From Candidatus Avelusimicrobium ruminicola (GTDB lineage Bacteria > Elusimicrobiota > Elusimicrobia > Elusimicrobiales > Elusimicrobiaceae): a stretch of 5,163 bases of DNA. Position numbers and translations under genes: made by a program. The stretch lies in contig ONQH01000084.1 in the NCBI GenBank assembly GCA_900319885.1, positions 1 to 5,163 on the forward strand, given 5' to 3'. This document shows, one piece after another, positions 1-5,117 of the stretch. Below the pieces are notes generated by a model. The model searched no databases. It had not been told where the DNA came from and was given only the letters and a program-made list of their open reading frames with translations. Each line of letters starts with the position of its first letter. The stretch's first letter is position 1.

Positions 1-702
1 CACGGGGAACTGCGCCAAAATCGCCGACGGCAGATTATGGAATTTTTCCGCAGTGGCGCTGTGCGTATTTTAGTGGCTACCGATTTGGCCGCCCGCGGGT
101 TGGATGTGCCGCATATCGCGCATGTTATCAATTATGATTTGCCCCAATGCCCGGAAGATTATATACACCGTATTGGTCGCACGGGCCGTGCCGGCAGTGT
201 GGGCAGTGCGCTTTCGCTCATCAGTGACGACGGGTCCAAATGGCAGGATATTTGCCGCGTAACCCAATTTGCCAGTGCGGTGAAAACAATTCAAAAAACC
301 ATTGAGCCGCTTCCGGCCCCCAAGTTTGTAGCGCACGAAGAAGGTGACGCACACGCCAAACGCCGCAAAGCCAAAAAAGAAACAGCCCCCCAGCGCGAAC
401 AAAAACCTTCCGCCTATACGCAACGTGCCAAAGAACTTTTGCAAACGGGAGAGGTAGATTTGCCGCAAGGCACTACGTCAACTTCCATGCGCCAGGCAAA
501 AAAACCGAAAACCTTCAAAAAAGCCACCGACGCGGCGCGTATTTTAACCCAGGAACAAAATGCCACGCCGCAACCTTTTCACACGGTCAAAGTGGGCCTT
601 AGCAAGAAGGCACGCGCTAAGTTGGCACGGGAAAAAATGCGTGCGCCAAAGCCAACGGGTAAGCAAAATTTTAAGAAATTCTTTAAGCGCAAACGCAAAT
701 AA
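1..702 (+). CDS. DEAD-box ATP-dependent RNA helicase, C-terminal part (5' end outside window)
   Basis: The frame is open from the first base, so the gene starts upstream; 233 residues are visible. They begin inside the second RecA-like helicase domain: an [10 protein letters not shown] segment (residues 1-10, the usual HGxxxQxxR block), motif [13 protein letters not shown] (25-36) and motif [12 protein letters not shown] (56-65) with its ATP-contacting arginines. Such proteins unwind short RNA duplexes using ATP, usually in ribosome assembly, mRNA decay or cold adaptation. The helicase core ends near residue 103. A tail of about 130 residues follows, very rich in Lys, Arg, Ala and Gln and ending in [10 protein letters not shown]; such basic tails typically add non-specific RNA affinity, as in RhlE/DeaD/SrmB-type proteins. 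The Q motif, Walker A and DEAD box lie outside the window, so I assign no subfamily symbol. A strong hairpin terminator starts at the stop codon. Confidence 0.95.
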   Translation, partial: HGELRQNRRRQIMEFFRSGAVRILVATDLAARGLDVPHIAHVINYDLPQCPEDYIHRIGRTGRAGSVGSALSLISDDGSKWQDICRVTQFASAVKTIQKTIEPLPAPKFVAHEEGDAHAKRRKAKKETAPQREQKPSAYTQRAKELLQTGEVDLPQGTTSTSMRQAKKPKTFKKATDAARILTQEQNATPQPFHTVKVGLSKKARAKLAREKMRAPKPTGKQNFKKFFKRKRK

Positions 703-727
703 AAACCGCCTCGCAAGAGGCGGTTTT
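702..727. terminator. Bidirectional intrinsic terminator between helicase and pilin 1
   Basis: A perfect 11-bp stem, AAAACCGCCTC (702-712) with GAGGCGGTTTT (717-727), is closed by a GCAA (GNRA-type) tetraloop. The stem ends in T4 on the + strand, and the minus strand reads TTTTTA leaving the stem. It lies between two convergent genes, overlapping the helicase stop and 19 bp past the pilin stop, so it probably ends transcription from both sides. Confidence 0.93.
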
Positions 728-745
728 GCATTTCTACATAGTGTT

Positions 746-1216
746 TTATTGGATGATACATACCGAGTTGGTACAGTTGGTACCTAAGGATTCGCATATA
801 TCCTGAAAGCGGCTGTTTGAATACCTACACGTGTATACATCCCGTATATTATTACGCCGGTAGTGGGCCTCTAAACAGTAGGTGTTTGCTGAACTCGCCC
901 CGTTGGATAGGCGGCACGCGGATACAATTCCGCCATCATGGGGGCTAAACGTATATTGAAATTCGCCCATGGTTCCGTCTTCGCCTACGTCTAAGAGTTC
1001 CACATCCAGTTGGTTTACGGCTGTCGGCCAAGCGGAGCGAGACATTTTGAACCGTTTGGCGGAATCAAAGATTGCTTTTACGTTGGTTAGCGCGTTGGCG
1101 GCTTCGGCACGTTTAATTACTTTGCGGTATTGGGGTAAGGCGGCGGCCGTTAAAATACCCAAGATGATAACTACAGTTAACACTTCTATCAATGTAAAGC
1201 CCGATTTCTTATTCAT
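746..1216 (-). CDS. Type IV pilin-like protein (prepilin), six cysteines
   Basis: A 156-residue prepilin. It has a short basic leader MNKKSG and a class III signal cleaved after Gly6 (GFTLIEVL, with the conserved Glu at mature position 5). The hydrophobic N-terminal helix (about 7-29) is followed by an amphipathic stretch and a globular domain. Such proteins are processed by PilD-type prepilin peptidase and assembled into a type IV pilus or type II secretion pseudopilus. Six cysteines (101, 114, 130, 141, 148, 153) all lie in the C-terminal third, suggesting disulfide-stabilised loops outside the membrane; residues 141-145 are CESLG, a motif shared with the neighbouring pilin. I chose the ATG at 1214-1216 because AAGGAG (1224-1229, minus strand) lies 7 nt before it; an upstream in-frame TTG at 1264 falls in the promoter. 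No pilus assembly genes are nearby, so major pilin, minor pilin or pseudopilin cannot be decided. Confidence 0.93.
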   Translation of the reverse strand: MNKKSGFTLIEVLTVVIILGILTAAALPQYRKVIKRAEAANALTNVKAIFDSAKRFKMSRSAWPTAVNQLDVELLDVGEDGTMGEFQYTFSPHDGGIVSACRLSNGASSANTYCLEAHYRRNNIRDVYTCRYSNSRFQDICESLGTNCTNSVCIIQ

Positions 1217-1235
1217 GGTAATTCTCCTTATAAGT

Positions 1236-1264
1236 AGTATAACGGTTTTTAGAGGGTTTTGCAA
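1236..1264 (-). promoter_or_regulatory. Predicted promoter of pilin 1
   Basis: On the minus strand, TTGCAA (1259-1264; 4 of 6 to the sigma-70 -35 consensus) and TATACT (1236-1241; 5 of 6 to the -10) are 17 nt apart. The expected transcript start near 1229 would place the Shine-Dalgarno AAGGAG at the very 5' end of the mRNA, a leader of only about 13 nt. Confidence 0.65.
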
Positions 1265-1272
1265 TAAAATTC

Positions 1273-1300
1273 TTGAAAGTATGTAAAAAAAGGATATAAT
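1273..1300 (+). promoter_or_regulatory. Predicted promoter of pilin 2
   Basis: TTGAAA (1273-1278; 5 of 6 to the -35 consensus) and a perfect TATAAT (1295-1300) are 16 nt apart. The transcript would start near 1307, giving a leader of about 14 nt with GAGG (1311-1314) 6 nt before the ATG at 1321. Its -35 box is only 8 bp from that of the opposite promoter. Confidence 0.8.
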
Positions 1301-1320
1301 AATAAAAAGTGAGGAATTAT

Positions 1321-1845
1321 ATGATTAAAGAAAAAGTAGGTTTTACGTTAACGGAATTGATGGCAGTGGTAATTATTGTTTCTATTTTGGCGGTACTGGG
1401 TGCCGGGTATTACAGAAAATCGGTGGAACAATCGCGTTTCACGGAGATATTGGCAAATACAAATGCGGTGGCGGAATCCTTGAACCGCTATATTATGGAG
1501 AAACAGGCGGAAGGTTTAGCCCTTGAAAATATTCCCGCCCCTACTTTCAAAGATTTAGATATTTCTTTTGCTTCGTGTGGCAAGAACAATGTTTGTAATA
1601 TAAAAGATCGCTATCGTATTACACTTAATCCGTTCCAGTTTATGGTCAGTGGACGGCCAACCCAAGGCCTGTTTTCGGGTGGGGGATATACGATATCAGT
1701 TAATTCCCATTTTGTTGCTCCAAAAGACCGGGTGGCTTGTTCTTTTGGATCAGGTAACCAGGAAGCCCGAAATTTTTGCGAATCTATGGGCTTTACCCAA
1801 TGCGAAGAAGGGAATCCGGTGATGTGTACCCAGCCCATAAGATAG
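1321..1845 (+). CDS. Type IV pilin-like protein (prepilin), six cysteines
   Basis: A 174-residue prepilin with leader MIKEKVG and predicted cleavage after Gly7 (GFTLTELM, Glu at mature position 5). The hydrophobic helix (about 8-30) is followed by a longer globular domain than in pilin 1. Six cysteines lie at 86, 92, 140, 153, 161 and 169; residues 153-157 are CESMG, matching CESLG of pilin 1, although the middles of the two proteins share little obvious sequence. The role is a pilus or pseudopilus subunit at the cell envelope, by family. I chose ATG 1321 because GAGG (1311-1314) precedes it; a GTG at 1309 would overlap that ribosome-binding site and add four residues before the leader. Transcribed from its own promoter and closed by a strong terminator, so monocistronic. 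Whether it partners with the divergent pilin is inference. Confidence 0.93.
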   Translation: MIKEKVGFTLTELMAVVIIVSILAVLGAGYYRKSVEQSRFTEILANTNAVAESLNRYIMEKQAEGLALENIPAPTFKDLDISFASCGKNNVCNIKDRYRITLNPFQFMVSGRPTQGLFSGGGYTISVNSHFVAPKDRVACSFGSGNQEARNFCESMGFTQCEEGNPVMCTQPIR

Positions 1846-1869
1846 ATACACTTTTTATGTAGCAACACG

Positions 1870-1897
1870 AAGCCACGGGTTTGCCGTGGCTTTTTTT
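1870..1897 (+). terminator. Intrinsic terminator after pilin 2
   Basis: An 8-bp stem AGCCACGG (1871-1878) with CCGTGGCT (1884-1891), loop GTTTG, is followed by a run of seven T (1891-1897). It starts 25 nt after the pilin stop and separates it from nadB, whose promoter follows at once. Confidence 0.95.
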
Positions 1898-1913
1898 GTG
1901 TAGGCGAAAATTA

Positions 1914-1928
1914 TACAATATAAGTATG
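1914..1928 (+). promoter_or_regulatory. nadB -10 box with predicted leaderless start
   Basis: TACAAT (1914-1919; 5 of 6 to the -10 consensus) lies exactly 6 nt before ATG 1926. Transcription starting about 7 nt after the box would begin at the A of the start codon. No Shine-Dalgarno sequence is present and no convincing -35 box: the -35 position falls on the T-run of the preceding terminator. The same layout recurs before the genes at 4478 and 5115. Confidence 0.6.
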
Positions 1929-3476
1929 AAAATATTTTCTACGGATTGTCTGGTCATTGGGGCCGGGATTGCCGGCTGTGTTTACGCACACGAGGCCGCC
2001 AAAAAAGGCCTGAAAACTATGGTGCTATGCTGTGGGGAAATGTCCCAGGCCAATAGTGATTTGGCGCAAGGGGGCATTGTGTATGAGCCTCATTTGCAAA
2101 TGGAAGATTTACTGGCAGATGTTAAAATGGCCACCGCGCAAATGTGTAACGAGGCCGCCGTGCGCGAACTTTCCGCCGCCGGTTGCAAAGCCGTAGAAGA
2201 GATTTTTCTTAAAGATATTAGTGTAAATTTTGACCGGGATGAAAAAAAACAACTTCGCTTTACGCGCGAAGGAGCCCACCGCAAAAACCGCATTATTTAT
2301 TCCAAAGATACCACCGGGCACGCCATGTTGGCGGCTATATCGGCGGCGGTGCGTAAAAATCCGCTGATTACTGTCAAAGAATTTTCCAGCGCGATTGATT
2401 TATTAACACTTTCGCATAGTTCCACCAATTTAATGGACCGCTACTATCCGCTTACGGTCTTTGGTGCGTACGTGCTGGATAACAAAACGGGCGAAGTGTT
2501 TGCGGTAACCGCCAAAAAAACGGTTTTGGCTACCGGCGGTGTGGGGCAACTTTACAAACATACCACCAATTCCGAACACGCTTACGGGCACGGGATTGCC
2601 ATGGCGTACCGCGTAGGGGCGCGTGTAATGAATATGGAATTTGTACAATTCCACCCAACCGTCTTTGCCAAAGGAAAAAGTTTCTTGCTTTCCGAAGCGT
2701 TACGGGGAGAAGGGGCCATTTTACGCAACGTCAAAGGCGAAGCGTTTATGGAAAAATACCACCCGCTTAAAGATTTGGCTCCGCGCGATATTGTGGCACG
2801 TGCCATTGAACAAGAACGCTTAAATACGTCGCACGATTGTGTGTATTTAGATATTACCGCCAACCCGGCTGAGGAAACCAAGGACCGGTTTCCGGCTATT
2901 TTTAGCAAATGCTTAGAGGGCGGCTATGATATGACCCAAGTGCCTGTGCCGGTAGTGCCGGCGGCGCATTATTTCTGTGGCGGTATTTATGCCACGCCTG
3001 CCGGACGCACCAATATTGCCAACCTCAATGCCATTGGCGAAACCGCCTGCACGGGGTATCACGGCGCGAACCGCTTGGCCAGTACGTCTCTCTTAGAAGC
3101 GGTGGCTATGGGATACTTGTGCGCCGCGCAAGATGCAAAAGATATTGCCACGCAAACGTTTCATATTCCTACACCCAAAGCGTGGGTGATTCCCCAGGAA
3201 ACCCCTGATGTCAACCTCATCAAGCAGGACCTAGATACCTTGCGCAGTACCATGTGGAACTACGTCGGCCTCATGCGAAGCCGCAAACACTTGATGCGGG
3301 CCGAAAAGATTTTGCGTCACCTTCATAACGCAATTGATACGTTCTACAAAGGCGCCCAGCCTTGCCAGGAACTTATTGACCTGCGTAACGGGGTGCGTAC
3401 CGCACTTCTCATTACCTATGCGGCGTTGCAAAATAAACGCAGTGTGGGTTGCCACTACTTAACCGACGCACAATAA
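1926..3476 (+). CDS. nadB: L-aspartate oxidase
   Basis: A 516-residue flavoprotein of the succinate dehydrogenase/fumarate reductase family. It oxidises L-aspartate to iminoaspartate with FAD, the first step of de novo NAD synthesis; NadA then makes quinolinate. Visible are the N-terminal FAD-binding GAGIAG (12-17), SDLAQGG (44-50), EFVQFHPT (238-245), LLSEALRGEG (254-263), LAPRDIVAR (284-292), PAAHY (345-349) and GYHGANRLASTSLLEA (377-392). The residues equivalent to E. coli NadB His244, Arg290, His351 and Arg386 are present as His243, Arg287, His348 and Arg383. The C-terminus ends about 25 residues earlier than E. coli's 540. ATG 1926 gives the usual start just before the FAD motif; an upstream in-frame TTG at 1881 lies inside the terminator. 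nadA and nadC are not adjacent. By family knowledge the oxidant may be fumarate under anaerobic conditions. Confidence 0.96.
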   Translation: MKIFSTDCLVIGAGIAGCVYAHEAAKKGLKTMVLCCGEMSQANSDLAQGGIVYEPHLQMEDLLADVKMATAQMCNEAAVRELSAAGCKAVEEIFLKDISVNFDRDEKKQLRFTREGAHRKNRIIYSKDTTGHAMLAAISAAVRKNPLITVKEFSSAIDLLTLSHSSTNLMDRYYPLTVFGAYVLDNKTGEVFAVTAKKTVLATGGVGQLYKHTTNSEHAYGHGIAMAYRVGARVMNMEFVQFHPTVFAKGKSFLLSEALRGEGAILRNVKGEAFMEKYHPLKDLAPRDIVARAIEQERLNTSHDCVYLDITANPAEETKDRFPAIFSKCLEGGYDMTQVPVPVVPAAHYFCGGIYATPAGRTNIANLNAIGETACTGYHGANRLASTSLLEAVAMGYLCAAQDAKDIATQTFHIPTPKAWVIPQETPDVNLIKQDLDTLRSTMWNYVGLMRSRKHLMRAEKILRHLHNAIDTFYKGAQPCQELIDLRNGVRTALLITYAALQNKRSVGCHYLTDAQ

Positions 3477-3481
3477 TTTTT

Positions 3482-3535
3482 GTAACCTCAAAAAATACCC
3501 GGGGCACGTTTCGACGCGTGCCCCAGTGAGGTTAC
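3482..3535. other. Two-tier inverted repeat (possible RNA structure) in the nadB/lexA gap
   Basis: An outer 9-bp perfect stem, GTAACCTCA (3482-3490) with TGAGGTTAC (3527-3535), encloses an inner 8-bp stem, GGGGCACG (3501-3508) with CGTGCCCC (3517-3524), loop TTTCGACG. The internal loop is strongly one-sided: 10 nt on the 5' side, 2 nt on the 3' side. The inner stem explains a lexA terminator, but the precise outer stem is extra. I cannot match it to a known RNA family or recombination site. Confidence 0.6.
3490..3524 (-). terminator. Intrinsic terminator of lexA
   Basis: On the minus strand the GC-rich inner hairpin (3501-3508 with 3517-3524) is followed after GGGTA by six T (complement of A6 at 3490-3495). 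It begins 72 nt past the lexA stop, giving a fairly long 3' untranslated region. The + strand has no T-run after the stem, so it is a poor terminator for nadB. Confidence 0.7.
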
Positions 3536-3556
3536 GACTAATTGCCCTAGGTTTCG

Positions 3557-3572
3557 GTTGCCATCGGGCAGC
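3557..3572 (+). other. Small hairpin in the nadB/lexA gap
   Basis: GTTGCC (3557-3562) pairs with GGCAGC (3567-3572) around loop ATCG. One pair is U·G on the + strand but would be a C/A mismatch on the minus strand, weakly favouring a + strand transcript (nadB 3' end or an independent RNA). A competing pairing is TGCCC (3543-3547) with GGGCA (3566-3570). Function unknown. Confidence 0.3.
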
Positions 3573-3596
3573 AGGAAAGTAGTTAATGTCCGTTTT

Positions 3597-4205
3597 CTAG
3601 CAACTTACGTTGCGTTTAATAATACTGCGTACAATGCCTTCTACATGAAAGGCGGTTTGGTCGGCCACAATGGGGTTGTAGGCGGGGTTTTCCGACTGTA
3701 AAATTACATTGTTTCCGTCTTGGGTAAAGCGTTTTACCATTACCTCTCCATTGTTTACGCAGACTACAATATCTTTATTTTTAGGAGTGTGGCTTTGCTC
3801 CACAATCAGCCAGTCGTGTGGGGCAATCATGGTTTGCATGGAGTCGCCCTTGGCTTCTACCATAAAGCCTTTGCACGCCGGAAAATAAATCATACTGGGG
3901 TCCACCGGCACTACACGGGTGGGGGTACCGTCCAAAATCGTTCCTTCCGGCCCGCATTTGGCCATCCCGTACATATTCAAATAAATCACGTTGCGTTCCG
4001 GGTCTTTAAGCACAATATAATCGCGCGGATTGGCCGGATTGCGTTTGAGGTATCCCTTTTTTTCCAGTTGCGTAATGTGGTGAAAAACCACGCTTTTGCT
4101 GCTGACATTTAAGCGGTCCGCTAATTCTTCCATGGTCAGCGGATCGGAAATATTGGCCTTCAAAATTTCCAACAGTTCTACTTGTTTGGCGTGCAACGCT
4201 TTCAT
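3597..4205 (-). CDS. lexA: LexA-type SOS repressor (S24 self-cleaving)
   Basis: A 202-residue protein, the same length as E. coli LexA. Residues 1-65 form a LexA-like winged helix (second and recognition helices in TMEELADRLNVSSKSVVFHH, 24-43). The C-terminal half is an S24 peptidase domain with GDSM (120-123, nucleophile Ser122) and EVMVKRF (154-160, Lys158), matching E. coli Ser119 and Lys156. The expected self-cleavage site aligns as Cys84-Gly85 in MYGMAKCGPEG, where E. coli has Ala84-Gly85; Cys-Gly is the pair cut in UmuD. By family it represses DNA-damage genes until RecA filaments trigger cleavage. ATG 4203-4205 is preceded by AGGAGG (4215-4220) at 9 nt; a TTG at 4232 lies upstream of that site. 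The recognition helix differs from E. coli, so the operator should too. A phage-type S24 repressor is less likely because the winged helix is LexA-like. Confidence 0.88.
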   Translation of the reverse strand: MKALHAKQVELLEILKANISDPLTMEELADRLNVSSKSVVFHHITQLEKKGYLKRNPANPRDYIVLKDPERNVIYLNMYGMAKCGPEGTILDGTPTRVVPVDPSMIYFPACKGFMVEAKGDSMQTMIAPHDWLIVEQSHTPKNKDIVVCVNNGEVMVKRFTQDGNNVILQSENPAYNPIVADQTAFHVEGIVRSIIKRNVSC

Positions 4206-4239
4206 TTTGGGGCACCTCCTATTTTTAGACAAATTTATT

Positions 4240-4263
4240 TTGTTCTATATATTGTTCTATATA
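4240..4263 (-). promoter_or_regulatory. Tandem 12-mer repeat at the lexA promoter, candidate LexA operator
   Basis: Two perfect adjacent copies of TTGTTCTATATA (4240-4251, 4252-4263), read on the + strand, give GTTC-N8-GTTC. The pair is flanked by a 9-bp inverted repeat, ATTTATTTT (4233-4241) and AAAATAAAT (4270-4278). On the minus strand TTGCAT (4277-4282) and TAGAAC (4254-4259), 17 nt apart, are possible weak -35/-10 boxes (3 and 4 of 6), so the repeat would overlap the lexA core promoter. Binding by LexA is inference; alphaproteobacterial LexA uses a similar GTTC-N7-GTTC direct repeat. Confidence 0.5.
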
Positions 4264-4293
4264 ATTTTGAAAATAAATGCAAGTTATTTTTAG

Positions 4294-4320
4294 AAATACT
4301 TAAAATATAAGTATTTTTTT
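4294..4320 (+). repeat. AT-rich inverted repeat followed by T-run
   Basis: AAATACTT (4294-4301) pairs perfectly with AAGTATTT (4309-4316) around a 7-nt loop, and T continues to 4320. It has the shape of a + strand terminator but holds only two G-C class pairs, and no + gene lies directly upstream. It could be a weak terminator, a protein-binding palindrome, or chance in AT-rich DNA. Confidence 0.35.
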
Positions 4321-4380
4321 GTAAAATACAATCTTGCATTTTATAAATTTAGTTCTAGTTTTTAGACTTATAAAAAATTT

Positions 4381-4409
4381 TGTGCTAACGAAATTCTGTC
4401 TGTGCCAAC
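4381..4409 (+). repeat. Imperfect 9-mer direct repeat, 20-bp period, upstream of the SGNH hydrolase
   Basis: TGTGCTAAC (4381-4389) and TGTGCCAAC (4401-4409) differ at one base and are spaced exactly 20 bp, about two helical turns, so a dimeric protein could bind one DNA face. They lie about 60-85 bp before the predicted -10 box, where activators often bind. No regulator is suggested. Confidence 0.25.
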
Positions 4410-4462
4410 CGGAAAAAACGCATTGTTTAAGTGAGCCGTCCACTGCGCGGGGCCGTGTGATT

Positions 4463-4480
4463 TGATATAATAAAACCATG
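4463..4480 (+). promoter_or_regulatory. Extended -10 promoter of the SGNH hydrolase with predicted leaderless start
   Basis: A perfect TATAAT (4466-4471) preceded by TGA (4463-4465), the TGN extended -10 element, lies exactly 6 nt before ATG 4478. The transcript would start at or next to the ATG. There is no Shine-Dalgarno sequence and no recognisable -35 box; the extended -10 could compensate. Confidence 0.65.
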
Positions 4481-5077
4481 AAAATATGGTTAATTGGGAT
4501 TGTATGTGTACTGGGATTTATCTTTTGGTGGAAAGGTAAAAAACCGATTATTAAAAATTTTCCTAATAACAATGTGCCTATTGTTGCCTTTGGCGACAGC
4601 CTTACCGCGGGATACGAGGCCCCGGCCGGGACCAGTTACCCGGATGTACTGGCCCAAAAAGTCAATCGTCCCGTCATCAATTTAGGCCTTTCCGGCGAAT
4701 TGGCGGCGGATGCTCCCGCGCGCTTACAGACCGTGCTAAACGAACGCCCGTATATGGTGCTTATAGAGTTTGGCGCCAACGATTTTATGCGGCAAAAAAG
4801 CCGGCAAAAAGCCGTGGAGGCGGTGGCGCAGATTGTAGACCAAGTACAAGCCTTTGGGGCGATTGCGGTCGTCGTAGATACGGGTGGCCCCGGCATGGGC
4901 GAATATACCAAAGCCTATAAAAAATTAGCCCAAGACAAAGGGACCCTGTTTGTGCCGCGTATCTTAAAAGGCATTTTCTTTCATCAAAAATACAAGAGTG
5001 ACCAAGTGCACCCCAACGCGCAAGGTTATGCCAAAGTAGCCGACAAAATCCACAAAGTAATCAAACCGTATCTGTAA
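4478..5077 (+). CDS. SGNH/GDSL-family hydrolase (TesA-like), membrane-anchored
   Basis: A 199-residue SGNH-fold esterase. All catalytic blocks are visible: block I FGDSLTAGY (38-46, nucleophile Ser41), block II with Gly73 in NLGLSGELA, block III FGANDF (98-103, Asn101) and block V DQVHPN (175-180, Asp175 and His178). Overall it resembles the TesA/arylesterase group, which hydrolyses acyl esters or thioesters, but the substrate cannot be read from sequence. Residues 3-18 form a hydrophobic segment ending in WW and followed by KGKK, with no clear Ala-X-Ala peptidase site, so a membrane anchor is likelier than a cleaved signal; positive charges on both sides leave topology uncertain. ATG 4478 is the only plausible start and lacks a ribosome-binding site. 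It is divergent from lexA and appears to have its own promoter; no terminator is seen after it. Confidence 0.92.
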   Translation: MKIWLIGIVCVLGFIFWWKGKKPIIKNFPNNNVPIVAFGDSLTAGYEAPAGTSYPDVLAQKVNRPVINLGLSGELAADAPARLQTVLNERPYMVLIEFGANDFMRQKSRQKAVEAVAQIVDQVQAFGAIAVVVDTGGPGMGEYTKAYKKLAQDKGTLFVPRILKGIFFHQKYKSDQVHPNAQGYAKVADKIHKVIKPYL

Positions 5078-5102
5078 TCTGCCGCAATACGTCTAAATTT
5101 CA

Positions 5103-5117
5103 TACAATATAGGTATG
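5103..5117 (+). promoter_or_regulatory. -10 box with predicted leaderless start for the 3' gene
   Basis: TACAAT (5103-5108) lies 6 nt before ATG 5115. The block ATACAATATAGGTATG (5102-5117) matches ATACAATATAAGTATG before nadB (1913-1928) at 15 of 16 bases. No clear -35 box is seen. Confidence 0.55.

Noticed and set aside
969..1286. 105-codon + strand frame opposite pilin 1
   Set aside because: It is antisense to a pilin with an intact signal and ribosome-binding site; its product shows no family features.
1881..1925. Upstream TTG start extending nadB by 15 residues
   Set aside because: It lies inside the pilin 2 terminator and would put extra residues before the usual start of the FAD-binding fold.
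3482..3541. Integron attC-like recombination site (TAACC...GGTTA arms)
   Set aside because: The arms do not fit RYYYAAC and GTTRRRY, pairing is continuous without the usual spacer and extrahelical bases, and no integrase or cassette array is visible.
3477..3596. Known riboswitch, tmRNA, RNase P or SRP RNA in the nadB/lexA gap
   Set aside because: Short matches such as GTTTCGACG and AGGAAAGT recall tmRNA or RNase P, but the rest of the conserved cores is absent and the gap is too short.
4206..4232. Upstream TTG start extending lexA by nine residues
   Set aside because: It lies upstream of the strong AGGAGG site that fits the ATG at 4205, and the extension does not match LexA proteins.
4410..4460. 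GC-richer patch upstream of the SGNH hydrolase as a possible small RNA or tRNA remnant
   Set aside because: No cloverleaf, stable stem or promoter/terminator pair was found; only short GCCGT and CAC/GTG coincidences.
4300..4572. 90-codon open frame on the minus strand across the intergenic region and the SGNH hydrolase start
   Set aside because: It overlaps the promoter and 5' end of a well-supported gene, has no ribosome-binding site, and its product has no recognisable motif.
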